DNA of 6,112 nt from Methanoregula sp. (GTDB taxonomy: Archaea; Halobacteriota; Methanomicrobia; Methanomicrobiales; Methanospirillaceae). The DNA is taken from the NCBI GenBank assembly GCA_003154335.1, contig PMDE01000077.1:1-6112 (forward strand). Direction: 5' to 3'. The notes beneath the pieces are model-generated. The model saw only the letters and a program-made list of their open reading frames with translations, was not told where the DNA came from and did not search any database. The position numbers and the translations under genes were made by a program. Shown in pieces: positions 1 through 4,223 of the stretch (the stretch's first letter is position 1; every line of letters begins with the position of its first letter).

Positions 1-388
1 TCTTGAGCATCGCGTTGGACCCACTCGCGTTTGTGACCGAGAGGTTCACACTTTTTAAACCTGCACTCGTGTAGATATGAAACGGGTTGGAGCTGACGGT
101 TAAATTAGTGATGTTCCCATCGCCAAAGTCCCAACTCCAGTTTGTAATCCCTGTGCCTGTTGAAAGGTCAGTGAATGTCACTCCAAGGGGTGTTGTACCG
201 TTGAGTGGTGTTCCCGTAAAGTTTGCAAAAGGAGCAGCATTTGCTCCGATTGGAAGCATCACGCATAATAACACTGGAATCATTATAAGACGCCACGAGA
301 CGCCCCTGTTTCCAAGCAGTCCAGACTGCTTTTTCGAAATGTCAGATCGTACTGTCATGATTATACTTCCTACTGATTTCTTCTTCAT
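1..388 (-). CDS. Secreted PKD-domain protein, N-terminal part (cut by window edge)
   Basis: This is the 5' end of a longer gene that continues past base 1; 129 residues are visible. Residues about 33-51 form a hydrophobic signal segment (WRLIMIPVLLCVMLPIGANA) ending in a likely Ala-x-Ala cleavage site, preceded by a basic N-terminus. A PKD domain follows directly from about residue 52: the strand APFANFTGTPLNGTTPLGV, then the hallmark WSWDFGDGN at 84-92, then a second strand with YTSAGLKSVNLSVTN. PKD domains are beta-sandwich modules of extracellular proteins, and methanogens often carry tandem copies in surface or adhesion proteins; the repeat number here cannot be seen. The ATG at 388 is chosen, with GGAG 17 bases upstream. 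The in-frame ATG at 358 has AGGA about 10 bases upstream and is a fair alternative that keeps the signal peptide. It is divergent from the 605 gene. Confidence 0.85.
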   Translation of the reverse strand, partial: MKKKSVGSIIMTVRSDISKKQSGLLGNRGVSWRLIMIPVLLCVMLPIGANAAPFANFTGTPLNGTTPLGVTFTDLSTGTGITNWSWDFGDGNITNLTVSSNPFHIYTSAGLKSVNLSVTNASGSNAMLK

Positions 389-515
389 GAAATCGTGAAT
401 TTCAACTCCGAAATAGCATACACTATAACGACGGTTGATAGTATCTTTCCTCATCGTTTTACTATTTATTTATTGATATTTTTAACAGATTTTGAGACAA
501 AAAATGTAAACAGAT

Positions 516-534
516 GAGAGGATTTTAAACTCTC
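516..534 (+). promoter_or_regulatory. Possible TATA-like element inside a short inverted repeat
   Basis: The arms GAGAG (516-520) and CTCTC (530-534) flank an AT-rich core that contains TTTTAAA (523-529). If TTTTAAA is the TATA box of the 605 gene, transcription would start near 550-555. The symmetric arms could then be an operator over the core promoter. A competing TATA candidate is TTATATT at 537-543. Both are weak matches in an AT-rich spacer, so this is tentative. Confidence 0.25.
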
Positions 535-551
535 TCTTATATTGGAATGTG

Positions 552-593
552 GCCCTGATTAGCATGTAAGATTTATTCAAAACCAGGGCGGAG
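552..593 (+). promoter_or_regulatory. 5' leader hairpin next to the ribosome binding site of the 605 gene
   Basis: GCCCTG (552-557) is perfectly complementary to CAGGGC (584-589), with a 26-base AT-rich loop. The right arm abuts GGAG (590-593), the likely Shine-Dalgarno site 11 bases before the ATG at 605. If the transcript begins near 551, the leader would fold with the ribosome binding site at the foot of the stem. A 6-bp stem with a large loop is modest, so a translational role is only a possibility. Confidence 0.25.
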
Positions 594-604
594 TTGAAAC
601 CACC

Positions 605-796
605 ATGTTAGACAATCCACTAGATAAGGCAAAAGAAAAGGCTGGTAAAGTAGCTGAGGACACTCGAAAGGCTGCCAGTCATTCAGTAGATGACATAAAG
701 ACTGCTGCCAAAAGCACCGAGGAAAAAGCAAGAATGGAAGCACAGAAAATAAAGGATGACGCTAAAAACGTGGCAAAAAAAGCCGGATTGAAGTAA
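605..796 (+). CDS. Small Lys/Ala-rich helical protein, LEA-like
   Basis: A 63-residue protein with 14 Lys and 12 Ala, many Asp/Glu, and no Cys, Trp, Tyr or Phe. It has no signal peptide or membrane segment, so it should be cytoplasmic. Apart from Pro5 there are no helix breakers until Gly61 except Gly14. Segments such as KAKEKAGKVAE (8-18) and STEEKARMEAQKIKDDAKNVAKKA (37-60) resemble the charged 11-residue helical repeats of group 3 LEA proteins and small stress proteins of the YtxH or CsbD kind. Such proteins are often disordered until dried or bound and are linked to osmotic or desiccation stress. The role here is inferred from composition only, and low-complexity similarity can mislead. 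GGAG lies 11 bases before the ATG. It is monocistronic, with AT-rich flanks. Confidence 0.75.
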   Translation: MLDNPLDKAKEKAGKVAEDTRKAASHSVDDIKTAAKSTEEKARMEAQKIKDDAKNVAKKAGLK

Positions 797-849
797 TCTG
801 ATATCTTATTACTACCATTTATTCTCTAATCATCGATATAATTCGCTTA

Positions 850-871
850 TGAAAGGATTCAAATTCTTTCA
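850..871 (+). repeat. 22-base near-perfect palindrome downstream of the LEA-like gene
   Basis: TGAAAG (850-855) pairs with CTTTCA (866-871), and the inner bases continue the pairing with one G-T wobble down to a 2-base loop. It lies 54 bases after the stop of the 605 gene. It could be a 3' end hairpin, with the six-T run at 898-903 as the actual termination signal, or a binding site. The fold is AT-rich and therefore weak as RNA. Confidence 0.35.
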
Positions 872-1414
872 GAAAAAGAGCGGATAAAGAGCCCGGATTT
901 TTTCAAAAAAGCACACAAAGTGTCGTAAAAGGAAAAAATATAATTTTACCGGATTATTTTTTCAGCCTAGCACGATTATTGTAGATAAAAAGGCACGACA
1001 CGCGAGCATATTCTACCTGATGCTTCTCTTCTCTCGAAAGATAGCAGTAATCCTGTTTGCCAAAAGACCGGGGTACGATCAGGTTTTGCGGCTTTACAAA
1101 TCTGGATGCTCATCCCGTTTTTCCACTATCGCATTCTGATTTCAGGCAGGGAATCAATGGGGGGTTATGATGATGAGGGTCGCTCATCAGTACAGCCATG
1201 GTATTTTCTTCCTGCACCAGGGGGATTCCACTCAGTACCTTGTTAAAAAAGTGGGCATTGAAGAGGTGAATTAAACCGATCTCAAAAAAATTGTACCTTT
1301 GATCTTACCCAATTGCCCGGATGGTAAACTGATAGTGTAACATCCAGTTTTTGGTTCGTGAGGTATCAAAACCACGGACTTCGACCTGCAATGCTTCCCT
1401 GCCTTGCAACATTC

Positions 1415-1423
1415 TATAATATA
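1415..1423 (+). promoter_or_regulatory. TATA box of the lipoprotein gene
   Basis: TATAATATA is a good archaeal TATA-box match. Archaeal transcription starts about 25 bases downstream of the box, here near 1443-1448. The mRNA would then start only a few bases before the ATG at 1454, giving a nearly leaderless transcript. This supports 1454 as the start and argues against the longer reading frame that opens with GTG at 1358, since that start would lie upstream of the promoter. Confidence 0.5.
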
Positions 1424-1453
1424 CCAAATAAGAACTCGATAGTCAGAGCTTTC

Positions 1454-2182
1454 ATGAGACTAATTGTACCATTTGTCCTGATTACAGCCGTAGTACTCAT
1501 ACTCACTGCTGGATGTGTTGCCGTTGCGAACAAGAATAGCGATAATTCAACGAATAACACCATCCCTAATAGTTTTGCTCCCTTCTCAAATGTAGCCGAT
1601 CCCACGTTAAATAAAACGATACATGCAACTGCAAATGGTACAACTAAATTAAAAGGACCGCTCTTAGTCTCGATTGGAGGTTATCCCGTTGACCTTCCGG
1701 TAAATATCGATAACATTACCGCAGGCACAGCTGGCAAAGAAAAACCTTTGACCCTGACCCTGGATGAAGGCTTTCATACCGTTGAAGTCTGTGCCGGATC
1801 CATCTGTGAAAAGGAAACTGTCAATATAAGTTTTGGAAAAAAATCCAGTATCGACTTCAGTGAACAATTACGAAAAGATGTGGAGTTTCCCTTACCCACT
1901 GCCCGAATCGTTGAATATTTCAAGAACGGTGGCGGGGTTTCGGTCAACATCGAGTTTATCAATCCTTCATCAAAACCCCTCACGATAACGGCCGAAGTCA
2001 GTTGCGGGTATGACTATATCGACGACAGGACCAATATCAAGATGGGCGATTCTGTAACCGGCAAATCAGTGCAGTATGTTGAAGCCGGGCAACGCGTAAC
2101 GAACCGTCTGGACCTTTATTTTGCCAGCGGTCACAGCCATAATTTTGATGTCCCGAAAATAGCTGATATAACCGTACAATAA
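1454..2182 (+). CDS. Predicted surface lipoprotein with two beta-rich domains, function unknown
   Basis: A 242-residue protein. Residues 1-21 (MRLIVPFVLITAVVLILTAGC) are a lipoprotein signal ending in lipobox LTAGC, so Cys21 would be lipidated and the protein anchored outside the cytoplasmic membrane. Residues 26-67 are a linker rich in Asn, Thr and Ser with several N-glycosylation sequons. Residues about 68-135 look like a small beta-sandwich; the run LTLDEGFHTVEVCAGSICEKETVNI resembles PEGA-type surface modules, with Cys113 and Cys118 placed to form a disulfide. Residues about 150-242 form a second beta-rich domain (VSVNIEFINPSSKPLTITAEV) like domains that interrupt or follow surface repeats in other archaeal proteins. 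I do not recognise a catalytic motif. The frame is open upstream to a GTG at 1358, but the ATG at 1454 places the signal sequence at the N-terminus and fits the TATA box. Likely monocistronic. Confidence 0.8.
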   Translation: MRLIVPFVLITAVVLILTAGCVAVANKNSDNSTNNTIPNSFAPFSNVADPTLNKTIHATANGTTKLKGPLLVSIGGYPVDLPVNIDNITAGTAGKEKPLTLTLDEGFHTVEVCAGSICEKETVNISFGKKSSIDFSEQLRKDVEFPLPTARIVEYFKNGGGVSVNIEFINPSSKPLTITAEVSCGYDYIDDRTNIKMGDSVTGKSVQYVEAGQRVTNRLDLYFASGHSHNFDVPKIADITVQ

Positions 2183-2197
2183 TTTTTTTTAATTTTT
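2183..2197 (+). terminator. Oligo-T terminator of the lipoprotein gene
   Basis: Eight T (2183-2190), two A and five T (2193-2197) follow directly after the stop codon. T tracts on the coding strand without a stem are the usual archaeal termination signal. Confidence 0.55.
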
Positions 2198-2213
2198 ACT
2201 ATCAACAATGTAG

Positions 2214-2222
2214 TATTTAATA
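2214..2222 (+). promoter_or_regulatory. TATA box of the YHS gene
   Basis: TATTTAATA lies where a TATA box for the next gene would be expected. A start site about 25 bases downstream, near 2240, gives a leader of roughly 28 bases containing the ribosome binding site. With the preceding T tract, this indicates that the YHS gene is transcribed on its own and not with the lipoprotein. Confidence 0.5.
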
Positions 2223-2246
2223 AAAACGCACGAACTATCATCTACC

Positions 2247-2258
2247 AGGAGAAAGGTG
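2247..2258 (+). promoter_or_regulatory. Ribosome binding site that decides the YHS start
   Basis: AGGAG (2247-2251) and AGGTG (2254-2258) both match the anti-Shine-Dalgarno sequence; AGGTG ends 9 bases before the ATG at 2268. An in-frame GTG at 2256 is itself part of this site, so it is not a plausible start codon. Confidence 0.6.
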
Positions 2259-2267
2259 TTTTTGACT

Positions 2268-2453
2268 ATGGCAACCGATCCGGTCTGTTTGGGATTCGTC
2301 GATGAGGAAACGACACAATTTAAGACAACGCACAAAGACAGGGAGTATTATTTTTGCACCAATTTCTGCAAAAAGAAATTTCTCGAAGACCCGAAACGGT
2401 ATTCCCGACTCAACACCGATATCAGCCTTGAACCCGGTGATGCTTTCTGTTGA
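2268..2453 (+). CDS. Small YHS-domain protein, putative metal binding
   Basis: A 61-residue protein that is essentially one YHS domain: DPVC (4-7), then REYYFCTNFCKKKF (25-38) and DPKRY (41-45). Cys7, Cys30 and Cys34 match the conserved Cys and C-x3-C pattern of YHS/TRASH-type modules. These are known from copper and other heavy-metal ATPases, metal sensors and stand-alone small proteins. The family usually has CGM after Asp-Pro-Val; here it is Cys-Leu-Gly-Phe, a variant. A fourth cysteine is the last residue, Cys61, which could complete a metal site or simply be variable. No signal or membrane segment is present, so it should be cytoplasmic. No metal transporter or regulator lies beside it, so the ligand cannot be inferred from context. 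Confidence 0.85.
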   Translation: MATDPVCLGFVDEETTQFKTTHKDREYYFCTNFCKKKFLEDPKRYSRLNTDISLEPGDAFC

Positions 2454-2467
2454 TGGTAAAACTACAA

Positions 2468-2474
2468 TTTTTTT
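2468..2474 (+). terminator. Oligo-T terminator of the YHS gene
   Basis: A run of seven T begins 15 bases after the YHS stop codon on the coding strand, a typical archaeal termination signal. No stem precedes it. Confidence 0.45.
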
Positions 2475-2517
2475 GAACTATTCCCTTCAGTGTCGCACTC
2501 GTGGAGGACAGGAGCGG

Positions 2518-2529
2518 CCCGGATCCGGG
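2518..2529. repeat. Perfect 12-base palindrome in the convergent spacer
   Basis: CCCGGATCCGGG is fully self-complementary. It sits between the 3' ends of the convergent YHS and flavodoxin genes. It may add to transcript ends from either side, but as a loop-less palindrome it would have to open at its centre to fold as RNA. Confidence 0.4.
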
Positions 2530-2546
2530 TAACACATTAAGGGGTT

Positions 2547-2583
2547 GAGGGGAAGATCCCTCATAAATAGGGACTAAAACCCT
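2547..2583. terminator. Two tandem small hairpins between convergent genes
   Basis: Hairpin one has arms GAGGG (2547-2551) and CCCTC (2558-2562). Hairpin two has arms AGGG (2569-2572) and CCCT (2580-2583), ending just before the flavodoxin stop codon. Both fold on either strand. They plausibly mark transcript ends, mainly for the minus-strand flavodoxin, although only a four-T run follows on that strand. Confidence 0.3.
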
Positions 2584-2589
2584 GATTGT

Positions 2590-3087
2590 TCAGACACCCA
2601 GATACAGGGGCAGTTCCCTGGCCCACATGGCAATTGCGGTCCAGTCGCGGAAATCACCGACCGGGGTCTTCACTTTTTTTGTTATCCAGTTCTGGAACCG
2701 CGAGAGCTTTGCAGGGTCCACCTTCCCGCCAAAAATGGTCTCCACCACCGGATGGAGTGGGTCGAGGGCTGCATGAAGCGCCTTTTGTGCACTCGCCATC
2801 TGGGCCGGGTCCTTTGAGACCGGTGCAAGGCTCACGATAAACCCGGCAACCGGTAGTTTCTTCATCTCGTTATAGTGGCGCCGGACAAACTTCCCTACAT
2901 CGCCGACCATCTTTCCCATGTACATTGGTCCTCCGATGACGATGGCGTTGTAGCCGTCAAGTGATGTTACGGCTCCCAACTCTTCGACGTCAACGATGTG
3001 ATTTACCAGGAGTTCTTTTCCAATAACCTGGGCTATTTCTGTGGTTGATCCTTTTTTTGATGCATATGCTACGAGAATACGTGCCAT
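2590..3087 (-). CDS. Flavodoxin-domain protein, HemG/flavodoxin_5-like
   Basis: A 165-residue soluble FMN-binding electron-transfer protein. The first strand and phosphate loop are clear: RILVAYASKKGSTTEIA at 3-19, with the FMN loop S10-E17. The second FMN-contact region is IVIGGPMYMGKM at 49-60, followed by FVRRHYNEMKKLPVAGFIVSLA. The C-terminus (GDFRDWTAIAMWARELP, 144-160) matches the end of menaquinone-dependent protoporphyrinogen oxidase HemG and related flavodoxin_5 proteins, and the overall length is close to that family. In bacteria HemG oxidises protoporphyrinogen IX. In a methanogen, where classical protoheme synthesis is not expected, a general flavodoxin-like redox role is more likely. 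No haem, corrinoid or redox gene lies beside it to name a partner. AGGA sits 6 bases before the ATG. It is a single gene, convergent with the YHS gene. Confidence 0.88.
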   Translation of the reverse strand: MARILVAYASKKGSTTEIAQVIGKELLVNHIVDVEELGAVTSLDGYNAIVIGGPMYMGKMVGDVGKFVRRHYNEMKKLPVAGFIVSLAPVSKDPAQMASAQKALHAALDPLHPVVETIFGGKVDPAKLSRFQNWITKKVKTPVGDFRDWTAIAMWARELPLYLGV

Positions 3088-3093
3088 GGTTTT

Positions 3094-3130
3094 TCCTGAA
3101 TGGGGGTTATGTGCTGGGGGATGATAAAAA
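3094..3130 (-). promoter_or_regulatory. Ribosome binding site and TATA-like box of the flavodoxin gene
   Basis: On the minus strand AGGA (3097-3094) lies 6 bases before the ATG. TTTTTATC (3130-3123) lies further upstream and would place the transcript start near 3100, giving a short leader. The ribosome binding site is convincing; the TATA box is only a fair match. Confidence 0.4.
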
Positions 3131-3262
3131 TGGTGGGGAAGATTACGTCATGGGGTTTGATACGATGAGGGAGCTCGGTTGCAAAGAGGCCAAACCGCAT
3201 TCAAGAGTGTCCGGTATCCGATAACCTCACGGGGAGCATAGTGAAAAATGTGAGATAGGGTG

Positions 3263-3288
3263 AAAAAAAAGCCGGATTCCACGGATCC
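3263..3288 (-). terminator. Terminator of the cysteine-rich lipoprotein gene
   Basis: On the minus strand an imperfect hairpin (3288-3274, GGATCC-GTG-GAATCC, one mismatch) is followed three bases later by eight T (3270-3263). It lies about 50 bases after the stop codon of the 3337 gene and separates it from the flavodoxin gene downstream. Confidence 0.5.
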
Positions 3289-3336
3289 AACCTGGGCGCC
3301 CGTCACGAACATCCCGATCGGAACGCGAATGGGTCT

Positions 3337-3729
3337 TTAGCACTTCGCTTCGCACTCAAATGCTTTGACAGGATCATTGGTAGTCTGGTTTTCACATGCT
3401 TCAACGCAGGACTTGCAGGTATCAAACTGGATTGTTGTCACGAGTCGGCATGTGCCACCACCGCTCTCACAGTGGGCGTACTGGCGGCATTTGTCACCTA
3501 TCCGGTATTCCATGGTACAGACTTCCGGCGCATTTGCCCCACAAGCAAGGTCGAGACCATGACAGGTAGTAATCCCGCAGTTTTTCGTATCAGGAGAACC
3601 GGGACTAGGGGTTGGAACCGGTGTCACGGTTACATTCCCTCCCGGAGAATTCGAAATGCAGCCGGATACGATCAATGCGGCGAGTACCAGTAAAGTACAG
3701 GTCCCGGTCAGAACAAAAGGGATTTTCAT
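3337..3729 (-). CDS. Cysteine-rich lipoprotein, function unknown
   Basis: A 130-residue protein. A hydrophobic signal (FVLTGTCTLLVLAALIVSG) ends in lipobox IVSGC, so Cys24 is the probable lipid anchor. Residues 25-48 are a flexible Pro/Thr/Ser linker. The rest is a compact domain with twelve cysteines at 51, 56, 63, 71, 81, 87, 94, 105, 108, 112, 126 and 130; the last residue is Cys. Recognisable stretches are CGITTCHGLDLACG, EYRIGDKCRQYAHCE and CKSCVEACE. An even number of cysteines outside the membrane suggests up to six disulfides, while C-x2-C-x3-C at 105-112 could also bind a metal or cluster. I cannot assign a named family. The ATG at 3729 directly precedes the signal; a purine-rich AAGGA lies a rather long 15 bases upstream. 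It has its own terminator and a large upstream gap, so it is probably monocistronic. Confidence 0.8.
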   Translation of the reverse strand: MKIPFVLTGTCTLLVLAALIVSGCISNSPGGNVTVTPVPTPSPGSPDTKNCGITTCHGLDLACGANAPEVCTMEYRIGDKCRQYAHCESGGGTCRLVTTIQFDTCKSCVEACENQTTNDPVKAFECEAKC

Positions 3730-3804
3730 TCATTCACGCTCTTTTCCTTGCAAGAAATTGTTTTATGAAACATTTATTGATTTACTAAACTTCGGGAAAA
3801 ATTG

Positions 3805-3890
3805 AAGGTATCACAAAAGGGATATCCGGATAGAGGGACACCCTGGTCATAACCCTCTATATTCCTGGTATTGTGATGGGTTGTAACCTT
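3805..3890. repeat. Nested inverted repeat, candidate structured RNA or mini-element
   Basis: Three pairs of perfect arms are nested. The outer pair is AAGGT (3805-3809) with ACCTT (3886-3890), the middle pair ATCACAA (3810-3816) with TTGTGAT (3871-3877), and the inner pair ATAGAGGG (3830-3837) with CCCTCTAT (3853-3860) around a 15-base loop. The outer and middle left arms are adjacent, while the right arms are separated by 8 bases. On the minus strand a five-T run (3801-3797) follows the structure within a few bases, so a small RNA ending there is conceivable. A TATA-like AATTTATT on that strand near 3952-3945 would start it around 3918. Alternatives are a small non-autonomous element or a regulatory site for the downstream lipoprotein. 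Confidence 0.5.
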
Positions 3891-4004
3891 CCACAGGTGA
3901 ATGGCTTTGTCCGATGAATGCCGGCGTAATCGGGATGGGACTCCGGAATAAATTCATACAGCATTCAATGAAGAAAAAAAGTATTTTAGTTTGTTGTTAA
4001 TGTT

Positions 4005-4022
4005 CAGGTCTTGCAGGTCTTG
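4005..4022. repeat. Tandem 9-base direct repeat
   Basis: CAGGTCTTG occurs twice head to tail (4005-4013 and 4014-4022). A third partial copy, CAGGT, follows at 4033-4037. It may be a pair of protein binding sites or a replication slip. Confidence 0.6.
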
Positions 4023-4063
4023 TAAAAGATGACAGGTAAAACCATTGTCAGATCATTTTACAA
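4020..4063. repeat. Interrupted inverted repeat with internal hairpins
   Basis: TTGTAAAA (4020-4027) pairs with TTTTACAA (4056-4063); inside, TGAC (4030-4033) pairs with GTCA (4047-4050), and the innermost GGT (4035-4037) can pair with ACC (4041-4043). It overlaps the end of the tandem repeat by three bases. It may be an RNA fold or a dyad operator. Confidence 0.4.
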
Positions 4064-4169
4064 AAAATGACTTTTAGTGAACTTTCCGAAAATGCGGGTC
4101 AACCGGGATTTCCCTAAAAAAATTGCCGGGAAACTATTTTTCGGGTGGATAAAAAAATTTCCAATTCTT

Positions 4170-4210
4170 AAAAAAAACAAGTGATGCCGGGGACCTTCCC
4201 CCGGCATCAC
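4170..4210 (-). terminator. Strong hairpin plus T-tract terminator of lon
   Basis: GTGATGCCGGGG (4181-4192) and CCCCGGCATCAC (4199-4210) form a perfect 12-bp GC-rich stem with a 6-base loop. On the minus strand it starts 13 bases after the lon stop codon and is followed by TTG and eight T (4177-4170). This has the form of a bacterial intrinsic terminator. A further T run (4157-4151) could act as a backup. Confidence 0.8.
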
Positions 4211-4223
4211 GGTGTCCGGCACT

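Larger units (their letters stand above)
797..1453. other. Long intergenic region without a convincing gene
   Basis: About 650 bases separate the LEA-like gene from the lipoprotein. The first part is AT-rich and carries a near-palindrome (850-871), T runs (898-903 and 955-962) and an imperfect palindrome with a TATA-like centre (931-950). From about 1000 to 1280 the base composition is more balanced. Short open stretches occur there, notably 1167..1274 on the plus strand (35 codons, starting with three ATG codons after a run of G). Another open stretch of roughly 85 codons without a good start ends near 1250 in another frame. Neither resembles a family I recognise. The region could hold a decayed gene or a small RNA, but nothing is firm. 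Confidence 0.5.
3730..4169. other. Repeat-rich intergenic region between lon and the lipoprotein
   Basis: No open frame here looks coding. The region contains the promoter side of the lipoprotein gene (AT-rich around 3761-3780), the nested inverted repeat 3805-3890, a tandem 9-base repeat (4005-4022), an interrupted inverted repeat (4020-4063) and A runs at 4115-4121 and 4151-4157 that are T runs for the minus strand. About 390 bases lie between the expected lon transcript end and the lipoprotein promoter, room for a small RNA gene. Confidence 0.5.

Noticed and set aside
87..398. Plus-strand open frame of 103 codons
   Set aside because: It is antisense to the PKD protein gene, which has a clear signal peptide and WDFGDGN motif.
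1202..1288. Possible 28-codon minus-strand frame near 1115-1201 and neighbouring short frames
   Set aside because: They are very short, with no recognisable similarity and no good promoter; they are not distinguishable from chance.
1414..1983. Minus-strand open frames inside the lipoprotein gene
   Set aside because: They are opposite a well-supported lipoprotein and show no domain, signal or ribosome binding site of their own.
2302..2532. Plus-strand frame overlapping the YHS gene
   Set aside because: It is the shifted frame of the YHS protein, which has the better start site and conserved cysteines.
3365..3693. Plus-strand frames across the cysteine-rich lipoprotein
   Set aside because: They are antisense to a gene with a lipobox and regular cysteine pattern.
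3805..4063. CRISPR array or tRNA gene in the repeat-rich gap
   Set aside because: There are no regularly spaced repeats of CRISPR length, and I find no cloverleaf with the conserved T-loop sequence.
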